From Pelagibius sp. Alg239-R121 (GTDB taxonomy: Bacteria; Pseudomonadota; Alphaproteobacteria; Kiloniellales; Kiloniellaceae), in contig NZ_CAMZOF010000007.1 in assembly GCF_947331435.1 (NCBI RefSeq), forward strand, positions 248,001-312,000: a stretch of 64,000 bases of DNA, given 5' to 3'. The first letter of the stretch is position 1. Every line of letters begins with the position of its first letter. The notes beneath the pieces were generated by a model. That model did no database searches. It was not told the DNA's origin and saw only the letters and a list, made by a program, of their open reading frames with translations. Both the position numbers and the translations under genes were made by a program. Shown here in pieces: positions 1 through 8,871 of the stretch.

Positions 1-380
1 CCGAAGCCTTTGATCGACGCCATGATGATACGGGGGTTAATTTCCTGAATGCGTTCCCAGCCGAAGCCCATACGGTCCAGGGCTCCCGGAGCAAAGTTTT
101 CCACCAGCACATCGCATTGCTCGATCAACCGGGTCAGCACTTCCTTGCCAGTCTCATTCTTGGAGTTCAGCTCGATGGAACGCTTGTTGTGGTTCAGCAT
201 TGTAAAGTAGAGGCTGTCGGCACCGGGGACATCGACGAGCTGTTTGCGCGTCGCATCGCCAACGCCGGGGCGTTCAACTTTGATGACATCGGCACCGAAC
301 CATGCCAGCAACTGTGTGCAGGTCGGACCCGACTGCACGTGCGTGAAGTCGAGAATTTTGATTCCTTCGAGGGCCTTCAT
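1..380 (-). CDS. frc: Formyl-CoA:oxalate CoA-transferase, N-terminal part (cut by window edge)
   Basis: Class III CoA-transferase that moves CoA from formyl-CoA to oxalate, making the oxalyl-CoA used by the adjacent decarboxylase. Only about 126 N-terminal residues are present. The translation starts [20 protein letters not shown] and continues with [18 protein letters not shown], the signature opening of the Frc branch of the family. The Frc-like [17 protein letters not shown] stretch follows. The ATG at 378-380 overlaps the oxc stop by 4 nt (ATGA), so the two genes are translationally coupled. The catalytic Asp, expected near residue 169, lies outside the window. Function is secure from family resemblance and the oxc neighbour. 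Confidence 0.93.
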   Translation of the reverse strand, partial: MKALEGIKILDFTHVQSGPTCTQLLAWFGADVIKVERPGVGDATRKQLVDVPGADSLYFTMLNHNKRSIELNSKNETGKEVLTRLIEQCDVLVENFAPGALDRMGFGWERIQEINPRIIMASIKGF

Positions 381-2152
381 TGAGCTGCCTTTTGCTTAAG
401 TATTTCAAGAACCTCGTGGTTCATTTTTTTGGAGACCACACTGGTTGGATTGAGACTGCCGATGTTGCCGCTTTCCTTGCCGGCTGCAGGGTCGATGACG
501 GCGTTTATCAGCGTTGGTTTACCTGAATCCATTGCTTCGTTGACTGCGCGGGTCAGAGCATCAGGATCGGTTACATGGCGACCTTCTCCACCAAAGGCCT
601 GCATCATCATGTCGTAGCGGCTGTTTTCTACAAATACTGTCGGTGCAGGATCTTCGCCGCCTGCGCGGTTCTTGTCCGTGCCGCGATAAATGCCATTGTT
701 GTTAAACACCACGATGCAGACCGGAAGCTTGTAGCGGCAGATGGTTTCGACCTCCATGCCGGAGAATCCAAAGGCGCTGTCACCCTCTACTGCAAGAACC
801 GGCTGACCGGTCTCTACGGCAGCAGCGATCGCGGTTCCCATGCCGATGCCCATCACGCCCCAAGTGCCGACGTCGAGGCGCTTGCGTGGTTTATGCATAT
901 CAATGATTGAGCGGGCGAAATCGAGTGTATTGGCGCCTTCGTTGACGAGGATCGCATCCGGCCGTTTTTCGATAATCCGTTTCAGCGCACCGAGTGCGCC
1001 CGCATAATTCATCGGTGAGGCGTTGTTCTGTAAAGTCGGCGCCATCCTGGTGACGTTAGCATCGCGTTTCTCACGCACTGCGTCGGTCCATTCCTGTGGG
1101 GGCGCTTTCCAGTCCGCGCCCATGCCTTCGCTCAAAGCTGACAGGCAGGATTCGATGTCGCCGACCAATGGCGCAGCGATTTCGACATTCGAATCCATTT
1201 CCTTCGGCTCAATGTCGATATGCACGAATTTAGTTGAATGCGGTGCGCCCCAGCTTTTGCCCTTGCCGTGGGACAGCAGCCAGTTCAGGCGTGCGCCAAC
1301 CATGATGACGACATCGGATTCTTTCAGTACCAGCGAGCGCGCCGCTCCGGCGGATTGCGGATGATTGTCCGGCAACAGGCCTTTGGCCATGCTCATCGGA
1401 AGATAGGGAATGCCGCTCTTCTCGACAAAATCCTTAACAATTTCGTCGGCTTGGGCATAAGCAGCGCCTTTACCCAGAACGATCAATGGCTTTTTCGCAC
1501 CTTTGATCACTTCGAGCGCGCGTTCAATTGCTGCTGGGGCTGGGATCTGTGCTGGGGCGGGATCAATGACCTTGACCAATGACTTGGCGCCCTCAACCGC
1601 ATCCATTGCCTGCCCGAGCAACGCGCCCGGTATGTCGAGGTAAACACCGCCGGGGCGGCCTGACACTGCAGCACGAATAGCGCGGGCAACCGCAATACCG
1701 ATGTCCTGGGCGTGAAGAACGCGATAGGCCGCCTTACAAAGCGGCTTGGCAATCGCGAGTTGGTCCATTTCCTCGTAGTCGCCTTGCATCAGGTCAACCA
1801 CCTCGCGCTCGGACGAACCGGAAATCAGGATCATCGGCCAACAGTTTGTGGTCGCATGGGCAAGAGCGGTGAGGCCGTTGAGAAATCCCGGGGCGGAAAC
1901 GGTCAGGCAGACGCCTGGCTTCTTGGTGAGGAAGCCGGCAATAGCCGCCGCGTTCCCCGCATTTTGCTCGTGACGGAACGAGAGTACACGCATCCCTTCT
2001 TCCTGCATCATCCGCCCAAGGTCGGTAATCGGAATTCCAGGCACGCCGTAGACTGTATTCAGATCGTTCAGCTTCAGGGCGTCGATGAGCAGATGAAACC
2101 CGTCGGTCAGCTCGTGCTGTGTCTCAGTCTCAGGTGCGGTGGGTGCATTCAT
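377..2152 (-). CDS. oxc: Oxalyl-CoA decarboxylase
   Basis: Thiamine-diphosphate enzyme that converts oxalyl-CoA to formyl-CoA and CO2, the second step of cytosolic oxalate degradation. Visible landmarks are the N-terminal ThDP domain with the catalytic glutamate in [13 protein letters not shown], and the C-terminal ThDP/Mg motif beginning [18 protein letters not shown] and ending in the NNNGIYRG loop typical of Oxc. I place the start at the ATG at 2150-2152 ([10 protein letters not shown]), which has a GGAAG ribosome site 6 nt upstream. A 14-codon upstream extension is possible but has no such site. The length of about 591 residues is slightly over the usual 565-570 because of an N-terminal leader. 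It is co-directional with gntR upstream and overlaps frc downstream. Confidence 0.95.
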   Translation of the reverse strand: MNAPTAPETETQHELTDGFHLLIDALKLNDLNTVYGVPGIPITDLGRMMQEEGMRVLSFRHEQNAGNAAAIAGFLTKKPGVCLTVSAPGFLNGLTALAHATTNCWPMILISGSSEREVVDLMQGDYEEMDQLAIAKPLCKAAYRVLHAQDIGIAVARAIRAAVSGRPGGVYLDIPGALLGQAMDAVEGAKSLVKVIDPAPAQIPAPAAIERALEVIKGAKKPLIVLGKGAAYAQADEIVKDFVEKSGIPYLPMSMAKGLLPDNHPQSAGAARSLVLKESDVVIMVGARLNWLLSHGKGKSWGAPHSTKFVHIDIEPKEMDSNVEIAAPLVGDIESCLSALSEGMGADWKAPPQEWTDAVREKRDANVTRMAPTLQNNASPMNYAGALGALKRIIEKRPDAILVNEGANTLDFARSIIDMHKPRKRLDVGTWGVMGIGMGTAIAAAVETGQPVLAVEGDSAFGFSGMEVETICRYKLPVCIVVFNNNGIYRGTDKNRAGGEDPAPTVFVENSRYDMMMQAFGGEGRHVTDPDALTRAVNEAMDSGKPTLINAVIDPAAGKESGNIGSLNPTSVVSKKMNHEVLEILKQKAAQ

Positions 2153-2270
2153 ATCGTCTTCCAAATTCTTTGCGGCTCCTCGATTTGACCGCATCTTTCC
2201 TTGATTAGTCGCTGTTCGATCGCTGATTGTTGACGTTCGATATTCGCGTTTGATTGTTCTCGGTTGGCGG

Positions 2271-2987
2271 CTAGCTGCTCGCCTCCTTTGTACTGGTAAT
2301 GCTTTCGAGTTTTATCCAAGTGCGGCGCACATGATCATGAAGCTTCATCGTATGTTCGCGAACCATGCGTGCAGCAAGGTCGGCATCGCGGCTTTCAAGC
2401 GCTTCGATAATACTCATGTGGTCCACGACCGACCGGTTGGCGCGGTCTCCTTCACCCATCGCTCTGCGGCGCACGGCGTACATGTGCTGGAACAGTCCGT
2501 CTGCGAGACTCTTGAGCATGGAGCACTGAGACAGTTCGAGAATACGCTGGTGAAACTTGATATTGGCTTCGGAATACTCGGCGATATCGGCGCGGGCCGA
2601 ATGCTGGCTGTGTTTTGCACCAAGCTTGCGAAGCGACGAGAGTTCGAGATCGGTCGCGTTCTCAGTTGCAAGACGCGCGGCCATGCTTTCCAGCGCAGCC
2701 CAGACCACGATCATTTCCAAGACTTCTTCGAGTGATTTTCGTCGGACAAACACCCCTTTTCGGGGCTGAATTTCTACGAAACCCTCTTGCTCCAACTTAG
2801 CAAGGGCCTCTCGGACCGGTGTGCGGGAAATGCCCAATTGCTCGGCCACACGCCTCTCGTCAAGTCGGAGATCGGCGCCTTCGGCATAGATATTCATGTC
2901 CATGATAGCGTCGCGTAGAACGTCGTAGATATGATCCTTCAGTGTGAAGTTCACAGCTATCGGTTTCAATTTGGCGCTAATCGACAT
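2271..2987 (-). CDS. GntR-family (FCD subfamily) transcriptional regulator
   Basis: A 238-residue FadR-type regulator. The N-terminal winged helix spans about residues 15-80 and contains [26 protein letters not shown], followed by PRKGVFVRR. The all-helical FCD ligand domain occupies about residues 90-225, with conserved His residues ([24 protein letters not shown]) expected to bind a metal and an organic acid. It lies 118 nt upstream of oxc on the same strand, so it is the likely oxalate- or oxalyl-responsive repressor of the gntR-oxc-frc unit. A perfect TGGTATACCA palindrome lies upstream of its start. The ligand is inferred from context only. Confidence 0.9.
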   Translation of the reverse strand: MSISAKLKPIAVNFTLKDHIYDVLRDAIMDMNIYAEGADLRLDERRVAEQLGISRTPVREALAKLEQEGFVEIQPRKGVFVRRKSLEEVLEMIVVWAALESMAARLATENATDLELSSLRKLGAKHSQHSARADIAEYSEANIKFHQRILELSQCSMLKSLADGLFQHMYAVRRRAMGEGDRANRSVVDHMSIIEALESRDADLAARMVREHTMKLHDHVRRTWIKLESITSTKEASS

Positions 2988-3074
2988 ACTATGATCCTAT
3001 TCACCAAATGATCGTTTGAGAAAGAAAAAAAGAACGCTTCTTTCCTTTCGATTTTCCCAATCTCAACGATTCTC

Positions 3075-3084
3075 TGGTATACCA
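3075..3084. promoter_or_regulatory. Candidate GntR/FadR-type operator TGGTATACCA
   Basis: Perfect 10-bp palindrome about 88 nt upstream of the gntR start codon. The sequence matches the TGGTATACCA style of operator common for FCD-type GntR proteins. Autoregulation of gntR-oxc-frc is inferred. Confidence 0.5.
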
Positions 3085-3192
3085 TACACCGAGTATTGAA
3101 GGCGTCAATGTCAAAAAATCCCTGATTTCTGCAGATTTCACCATGAGAAACCACCTCTAGATGTTGATATTATTATGATTTTTTTTAAAATA

Positions 3193-3206
3193 TGTGGCAT
3201 GCCACA
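3193..3206. promoter_or_regulatory. Perfect 14-bp palindrome upstream of the gamma-glutamyltransferase gene
   Basis: TGTGGCATGCCACA reads identically on both strands and sits in the otherwise gene-free 2988-3493 interval. It could be an operator for the divergent gntR promoter or for the gene at 3494. No second copy was noticed in the window, so the binding protein is unknown. Confidence 0.35.
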
Positions 3207-3493
3207 AACCCTGTTGGCGAGTCAGAGATACTAGCGGGGCGCCATGGAAAAAACGAAGGTGCGCTCGGAGCCCGGCGTTTTGAGCAAGATCCGAGGCACA
3301 ACTGACAGTATGAGAGGACTCGGTGATTTGCGAATATGAGCGCGGTCCGGATCCAAGCGCTGCGCGCTTAGCCGGGAGTTGTCATCACCAGAGTAATTTT
3401 GTCTTTTGTCGAAAATGAGCGCTTACCCGTATTGACCGGTTTGAAGCGCCGATGAATTGCTGAACCTCAACATTAACTGAGTGATCGGATTTT

Positions 3494-5086
3494 ATGCTTC
3501 ATACCACCAAGGCTTATGGCGGCATGGTCGTCGCGCCGCACCATCTTGCTGCGCAGGCGGGACAGCGTGTTCTTTCCGATGGCGGCAATGCTATCGAGGC
3601 CATGGTCGCCGCCGCTGCGGCGATTGCCGTCGTCTATCCACACATGAATTCGCTGGGCGGAGACAATTTCTGGCTGATTCATGAGCCGGGAGAAAGTCCG
3701 GTCGGTATCGATGCCTGCGGTGGCGCGGCGGCCCTCGCATCCATCGATTTCTACCGCGAGCAGGACCTGGAGGTCATTCCCGGCCGTGGCCCGCTGGCAG
3801 CACTGACTGTGGCCGGTGCGCCATCGGGATGGGATGCGGCGTTAGCATTGTCCAAGGGGACTTGGGCTGGCCGATTGCCGCTGGCGCGCCTGCTCGAAGA
3901 TGCGATCGGGTACGCGCGCCATGGCATCGCGGTTACAGGATCGCAGGCGGCAAATACCGACGCCAAAAGGCCTGAAATGATCGGCTCGCCAGGTTTCGCA
4001 GACACTTATTGTCCCGGTGGCGCGGTGCCTCGTGAGGGCGAACGCTTTTATCAGACTCGTCTGGCAAACAGTCTCCAGGCCTTGGCTGAGCAGGGGCTTG
4101 AGAGTTTCTATCGGGGCGATCTCGCGCAAAGCCTGGCGAGAGACCTTGAGATTGCCGGGAGCCCTCTGCGGCATTCCGATTTCGAATCTTTCCGGGCACG
4201 ACGCATCGATCCGTTATCCGTCGAGGTGGCCGGACACCGTGTCTTTAACATGCCGCCGCCAACCCAGGGACTGGCTTCTCTGATGTTGCTTGGGATCGCA
4301 CAGCACCTCGATCTCGGGAGCCCAGGCAGCTTCGCATTCGTGCACGGGCTTTTGGAGGCGACCAAGCGCGCGTTTCTGGTGCGTGACCGTCACGTTACCG
4401 ATCCTGACTACATGAGTGTTGACCCGGCTTCGTTCCTGACGCCTGTGACATTGAAGAAGGCGGCCAGAGCAATAGACCCTGCCAAAGCCATGCCCTGGCC
4501 GGCACCGGTCAATGCGGGCGACACCGTTTGGCTCGGCGCCATCGACGGGGAGGGGAGATCGGTTTCCTTTATTCAGAGTACCTATTGGGAATTCGGGTCC
4601 GGCGTGGTTCTGCCGGAAAGCGGCATTGTGTGGCAGAACCGGGGCACCAGCTTCAGTCTGGATCCGGAACACCACAATCACTTACGGCCCGGCAGGCGGC
4701 CGTTCCACACCATCCAGCCCGCTCTCGCTCTGCTTTCCGACGGGCGGGTGATGGCCTACGGAACCATGGGTGGCGAGGGGCAGCCGCAAACGCAGGCGAT
4801 GATCTTTGCCCGCCATGTGCTGCAAGGGCAGGATTTGCAGGAAGCGATTACCGCGCCGAGGTGGCTGCTTGGGCGTACCTGGGGTTCGGAGCAAACGAAC
4901 ATTCGTATCGAAAACCGGTTCGACCCCAAAGTCATCGAGGCGCTTCAGGCCGCAGGCCACGACATTGAAGTGACCGGCGCATTCGAGGAAATCATGGGAC
5001 ATGCCGGTGCGCTGGTCCACCACCCGGACGGCCTGATCGAAGGCGCCGCCGATCCGCGAAGCGACGGGCAGGCTAGAGGATTTTAG
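3494..5086 (+). CDS. Gamma-glutamyltransferase family protein
   Basis: Ntn-hydrolase of the GGT family, 530 residues. The start shows the family pattern AYGGMVVAPHHLAAQAGQ, then DGGNAIEAMVAAAAA and NSLGGDNFWLIHE. The predicted autocleavage and nucleophile threonine lies in NAGDTVWLGAIDGEG near residue 344, followed by the small-subunit features FGSGVVLPESGIVWQNRG and a GTMGGEGQPQTQ motif. No signal peptide is evident, unlike classical periplasmic GGT, so a cytoplasmic amidohydrolase acting on a gamma-glutamyl-like or cephalosporin-acylase-like substrate is plausible. The start ATG at 3494 lacks a strong ribosome site. It is monocistronic and converges on a GNAT gene. Confidence 0.85.
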   Translation: MLHTTKAYGGMVVAPHHLAAQAGQRVLSDGGNAIEAMVAAAAAIAVVYPHMNSLGGDNFWLIHEPGESPVGIDACGGAAALASIDFYREQDLEVIPGRGPLAALTVAGAPSGWDAALALSKGTWAGRLPLARLLEDAIGYARHGIAVTGSQAANTDAKRPEMIGSPGFADTYCPGGAVPREGERFYQTRLANSLQALAEQGLESFYRGDLAQSLARDLEIAGSPLRHSDFESFRARRIDPLSVEVAGHRVFNMPPPTQGLASLMLLGIAQHLDLGSPGSFAFVHGLLEATKRAFLVRDRHVTDPDYMSVDPASFLTPVTLKKAARAIDPAKAMPWPAPVNAGDTVWLGAIDGEGRSVSFIQSTYWEFGSGVVLPESGIVWQNRGTSFSLDPEHHNHLRPGRRPFHTIQPALALLSDGRVMAYGTMGGEGQPQTQAMIFARHVLQGQDLQEAITAPRWLLGRTWGSEQTNIRIENRFDPKVIEALQAAGHDIEVTGAFEEIMGHAGALVHHPDGLIEGAADPRSDGQARGF

Positions 5087-5090
5087 AGTG

Positions 5091-5115
5091 CGGGCGCCCC
5101 GAACCGGAGCGCCCG
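5091..5115. terminator. GC-rich hairpin between convergent genes
   Basis: Arms CGGGCGCCCCG (5091-5101) and CGGAGCGCCCG (5105-5115) pair over 11 positions with one mismatch and a 3-nt loop, just after the stop of the preceding gene. There is no T-run, so strength as an intrinsic terminator is uncertain. Confidence 0.45.
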
Positions 5116-5126
5116 TCTCGTTCCGA

Positions 5127-5555
5127 CTATTTGGGATTGAAGGTCATGCGAAGAGTGACCTGTCCTGATTCTTGATGCACGAATTCCTCCGAACCCTTGA
5201 ATCCGTATGCATTGTAGAATCTGCGCCCAATGGCATTCTCTTTGAAGACTTCGACCCTCAGCGGCCCTTTTTCGGCAACGGCTTTGTCAAGCATGGCTCT
5301 TCCGTAACCCTGACCGTGATAGGCTGGGTCGAGAAACAACCCGCCGACCACGTCCTCAATCAGAGCGATGAAGCCGACGACCTCACCGTCGATTTCTGTC
5401 ACCCAGGTTTCGGCGAAAGCGAGATAAACGTTCCGCACATTTTCCGCCTCACGGTCGATAAAGTCATTTGTTAGAAAGGGATGAGCAAGTGCGCTTGCGC
5501 TTCGCCATGATGCGACAACGGCGTCTGTGTCTTCTTTTTCGAATTTTCTGATCAT
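5127..5555 (-). CDS. GNAT-family N-acetyltransferase
   Basis: A 142-residue single-domain acetyltransferase starting MIRKFEKEDTDAVVASWRSAS. The acetyl-CoA loop is seen in GLFLDPAYHGQGYGRAMLDKA (the Q/R-x-x-G-x-G/A motif is HGQGYG), followed by the C-terminal pattern LRVEVFKENAIGRRFYNAYGF. The size is normal for a GNAT. The substrate cannot be read from sequence. It is transcribed toward the gamma-glutamyltransferase gene. Confidence 0.88.
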   Translation of the reverse strand: MIRKFEKEDTDAVVASWRSASALAHPFLTNDFIDREAENVRNVYLAFAETWVTEIDGEVVGFIALIEDVVGGLFLDPAYHGQGYGRAMLDKAVAEKGPLRVEVFKENAIGRRFYNAYGFKGSEEFVHQESGQVTLRMTFNPK

Positions 5556-6067
5556 TGTCCGGCATGTCTTTCATGCTTCGCCTAGCGGCAAAACCGCTGA
5601 CGTTCTGTGTACTTAGGATAAGACAAGAGAGTAGGGCTGCGGCACAGAGGTGCGGGCAGGCGTTGCTACTCAGCTTGAAACGGGGTGCTGTTTAGCGCCC
5701 CCAAGGTGCCATTGGCACCCGGTATCAGCGGGACATGAAATCTCCGGTTAAGCGAACGCACTACATAGGTCATTACTGCTTGGAAGTAAACCGGAGGTGG
5801 TTGCTCGAAGATATCTGCCAATGCTCTCCTGCGCGCAAAGTCTAACGACGCGACAATTATGCCTCGATAGACTTTGAGTTATCGACCTAAATCTCGTTTC
5901 CCAGAAAATCTGGAAATCAGCGATGAGCCTCTGCGCATCGCTTTGTGTTCGCCGTCGGACGCGACTTTCATGGGCTGAGTGAACCCAACAGCCTTTGGAA
6001 AGGCCTCAATGATCCGGTAAAAATTTTCGATGAGGTGCTTCGCGCATCTTTTGGTGTTTCAGGCGAT
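5556..6067. other. Gene-free interval with a short palindrome
   Basis: No convincing coding region is seen on either strand. It contains GGTGCCA-T-TGGCACC at 5705-5719 (perfect 7-bp arms) with no recognised partner gene. The right end is simply downstream of the GNAT gene ending at 6068. Confidence 0.5.
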
Positions 6068-6667
6068 TTACTTCAGCTCTTGAACCAGAAGAAGCGCGTT
6101 GCCGTCGGGATAGTGCAGACTGGGGTGGGGCACCAGCGGACGCTGGTCGCGCAGTTCGAAACCGCGCCGCTGGTAAAAGGCAAGCGCACGTGTGTTCTGA
6201 TCGAAGCAGATGAGACTCAGGCGTGTCAGGCTTTCTTTTCGGGCGCGGTCTTCGGCGCAGTCCATCAGCTTTGCGCCGATCCCGCCGGATCGGAACTCTT
6301 TAACTACGGCAAGGCCGGATATGTAGAGTGACCCCGGGTCCTCGAGTTCCGAATAGGGTTTGAGCACTGGATCGCTTTCTGGGGCAGCGTCCGGGTCAAC
6401 TGTCATTTTAAAGGCATGAAGCATGCCGATAACAATTCCACCGCGTTCCGCCAGATGGCAATTCTCGAAGGAAAAGACGGTGTTTGAACGGGCGTATCGT
6501 TGCGCGCCATGTTTAAGTAGCGATGTTCCTGCCGGTTTGCTCAGACTCCATATATATTCCGCGAGTCCATCAGAAGAAATGAGAAAAAGTGCGGCGATTG
6601 CGGCGCTGTCGCCTTCGACTGCGGGCCTGGTGATAACCCGATCGGCAGGACTGTTGTTGCCATTCAT
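6068..6667 (-). CDS. GNAT-family N-acetyltransferase
   Basis: About 199 residues from the ATG at 6665-6667 (MNGNNSPADRVITRPAVEGD). A GTG-initiated form reaching 6709 would overlap the upstream gene and has no better ribosome site. The acetyl-CoA motif is EFRSGGIGAKLMDCAE, and the fold ends with RALAFYQRRGFELRD. The N-terminal half (ITRPAVEGDSAAIAALF) is a typical first strand and helix. It sits directly downstream of the BKACE gene on the same strand, so it may be the last gene of the 11.3-6.1 kb operon, perhaps acetylating a pathway intermediate. That role is inferred. Confidence 0.85.
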   Translation of the reverse strand: MNGNNSPADRVITRPAVEGDSAAIAALFLISSDGLAEYIWSLSKPAGTSLLKHGAQRYARSNTVFSFENCHLAERGGIVIGMLHAFKMTVDPDAAPESDPVLKPYSELEDPGSLYISGLAVVKEFRSGGIGAKLMDCAEDRARKESLTRLSLICFDQNTRALAFYQRRGFELRDQRPLVPHPSLHYPDGNALLLVQELK

Positions 6668-6674
6668 TGAAGGC

Positions 6675-7532
6675 CTACTGGTGCGGAGATACCCCCTGGC
6701 CAATGGCACCTAACACGCCACTGGCGCCTTCCACTGTCTGACCGCCTCGTCCCAGGCGTTTGGCGATCGCTGCGATGACATGAACCCGTTCCGCATTCGA
6801 CTTCGCGACTTCGCCGTCCGCATGCCAGAGGCTATTCTCAAAACCGACGCGAGCGTGGCCGCCTAACGCCAGCGCTGCTGTCAGGGAGGCGGTTTCACTG
6901 TGCCCAAAACCGCAAACCATCCAATCGCTACTGACCTTTAGTCCGGAAACATTGAGGGCATCGACAAAGGGAAGTAGATCCTCAACTTCGCTTTCCAGAT
7001 TCTTTGCATAGCGGCCGAGGACGAACAGCAGAGCGTGACGTTCTCCGGGGATTACGCCGCGTCTAGCCAGATCGGCAAAGCGGTGAATTTCTTCCGCGTC
7101 ATAGAGGATATGCTGAACGGCGATCTCTTCCTGCAGTGCCCAGGCGTAGAAGTCCGATGCTTCGGCTTCCTTTTCCGGCGACGCAACCAGCTCCTTCAAG
7201 GCGGCGCTGAAGCCGCGTGGCTGAACCTCTCGCACAACTGCCATCTGCTGTTCGGGCTGGTAGATGCCGACAGCTTCGGTCGTAATCTGAGCGAAGACAT
7301 CATCGCCGCATTCCCTGGTGATTGCGACGAGGAGTTCCTGATAAAGTGCAGCGTCCAGAATGTGCCTGCCGTCCGCACCGCGAACATGGGCGTGGATGGC
7401 TGTCGCGCCCGCCTCAGCGCATTCGGAAGCGACCCGTGCGGTTTCCGCGACGGTCACCGGAACAGCGGGATGATCATCCTTGGTTTTGCGGGCGCCGTTG
7501 GGCGCGACCATGATAGTGGCGGGAGACGTCAT
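6675..7532 (-). CDS. Beta-keto acid cleavage enzyme (BKACE, DUF849 family)
   Basis: A 285-residue TIM-barrel protein of the 3-keto-5-aminohexanoate cleavage (Kce/BKACE) family. These Zn enzymes condense a beta-keto acid with acetyl-CoA to give acetoacetyl-CoA and a shortened CoA or acid. Visible landmarks are APNGARKTKDDHPAVPVT, the metal-binding HAHVRGADGRH near residue 48, DALNVSGLK, and the C-terminal ALALGGHARVGFENSLW. The stop is separated by 7 nt from the GNAT start. Its own start overlaps the upstream aminotransferase stop by 4 nt. Coupling with an aminotransferase suggests that the latter makes the beta-keto substrate. The exact substrate is unknown. Confidence 0.92.
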   Translation of the reverse strand: MTSPATIMVAPNGARKTKDDHPAVPVTVAETARVASECAEAGATAIHAHVRGADGRHILDAALYQELLVAITRECGDDVFAQITTEAVGIYQPEQQMAVVREVQPRGFSAALKELVASPEKEAEASDFYAWALQEEIAVQHILYDAEEIHRFADLARRGVIPGERHALLFVLGRYAKNLESEVEDLLPFVDALNVSGLKVSSDWMVCGFGHSETASLTAALALGGHARVGFENSLWHADGEVAKSNAERVHVIAAIAKRLGRGGQTVEGASGVLGAIGQGVSPHQ

Positions 7533-8866
7533 GCGGCGCCTATCTCCGTTAAGGCCGAAGACACGGCACGATCAAGTTTGTCGACGATTTCATCGAGCTG
7601 CGCATCTTCCAGAATGAAGGGAGGGGCGAGCAACACATGATCGCCGGTCTGACCATCAACCGTGCCGCCCATGGGATAACACATCAGACCTTCGTCCATG
7701 GCTGCTTTCTTGACCTTGGCATGGAGCTTATGCGCGGGTTCGAAAGGTATCTTGGTTTCGCGGTTGCGGACCAGTTCCAGTCCACGGAAGAGTCCGCGAC
7801 CACGAATGTCGCCGATGTGTGGATGCTGGCCGAAACGGGCTTCAAGTCTTTCCTGCAGACTCTCACCGAGGGGTGCAACGCGCTCCACCAGTCCGTCGTC
7901 GACCAGGCGAGTCAGGACTGCGGTGCCCGCGGCACAGGCAGTAGGATGCCCGATATAGGTATGTCCATGCTGGAACATGCCTGATCCCTGTTCGATGGCA
8001 TCGTAGATCTTATTCGTACAGAGCATGGCGCCGATAGGCTGATAGCCGGCACCCAGGCCTTTTGCGACGCTAAGAATGTCGGGTGAGATACCCTCCTGAT
8101 CACATGCGAAGAGTGTACCTGTGCGGCCCATACCGCACATCACTTCGTCTAGGATTAGCAACACGCCGTATCGATCGCAAATCTCCCGAATCCGCTTGAA
8201 GTATCCCTCGACAGCAGGAACGGCGCCCAATGTTGCGCCGACCACGGGTTCGGCCAGGAAGGCGGCCACACTATCGGGGCCAAGCCGCTGGATTTCGTCT
8301 TCCAATTGGTTCGCGACCCGCTGGCCATAGTCGAATTCGCTCTCGCCCTCGGCCTGGCCGCGATAAGCGAAGCAAGGGTCGATGTGCGCCATCTCGACCA
8401 GAAGGGGTTCGAATTGGGCCCGCCGCCAGCGATTGCCGCCGGCCGCCAGTGCGCCGAGCGTGTTGCCGTGATAGGACTGCCAGCGCGCGATGACGTGCTT
8501 GCGCTGCGGCTGGCCGATTTCAACGAAGTACTGCCGGGCGAGCTTGAGTGCGGCTTCCATCGCCTCCGAGCCGCCTGACACAAAGTAGACACGGTCGAGA
8601 CTGCCGGGCGCCAGTTCAATCAGTTTGTCGGCCAGAGCCTCGGCCGGCGGCGAAGTAAAGAACCCGGTGTGGGCATAGGCGATGGAATCGATCTGGGATC
8701 GTATTGCCTCGGTTACCGCCGGGTCCGAGTGGCCCAGGCAAGAAACAGCCGCACCGCCGCAGGCATCGAGATACTGCTTGCCGTTATCATCGACGATGTA
8801 GGCGCCGTCGCCGTGGGAAACGACCGGTGGGCGGACTTTGGTGTGACGGGGAAAAACGTGACTCAT
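7529..8866 (-). CDS. Class III PLP-dependent aminotransferase
   Basis: A 445-residue omega-amino acid type aminotransferase. Landmarks are the N-terminal DACGGAAVSCLGHSDP, the phosphate-binding VYFVSGGSEAMEAALKLARQ, ILDEVMCGMGRTGTLFACD with the PLP-contacting Asp, and SVAKGLGAGYQPIGAML with the Schiff-base lysine. It overlaps the BKACE gene by 4 nt and lies 5 nt from the flavoprotein gene upstream, so the three are one transcription unit. Inference: it deaminates a beta- or omega-amino acid released by the flavoprotein, and the resulting keto acid is the BKACE substrate. Confidence 0.93.
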   Translation of the reverse strand: MSHVFPRHTKVRPPVVSHGDGAYIVDDNGKQYLDACGGAAVSCLGHSDPAVTEAIRSQIDSIAYAHTGFFTSPPAEALADKLIELAPGSLDRVYFVSGGSEAMEAALKLARQYFVEIGQPQRKHVIARWQSYHGNTLGALAAGGNRWRRAQFEPLLVEMAHIDPCFAYRGQAEGESEFDYGQRVANQLEDEIQRLGPDSVAAFLAEPVVGATLGAVPAVEGYFKRIREICDRYGVLLILDEVMCGMGRTGTLFACDQEGISPDILSVAKGLGAGYQPIGAMLCTNKIYDAIEQGSGMFQHGHTYIGHPTACAAGTAVLTRLVDDGLVERVAPLGESLQERLEARFGQHPHIGDIRGRGLFRGLELVRNRETKIPFEPAHKLHAKVKKAAMDEGLMCYPMGGTVDGQTGDHVLLAPPFILEDAQLDEIVDKLDRAVSSALTEIGAA

Positions 8867-8871
8867 GAGAT

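Noticed and set aside
5945-6331. 128-residue plus-strand open frame
   Set aside because: Mostly antisense to the GNAT gene ending at 6068, without a start signal.
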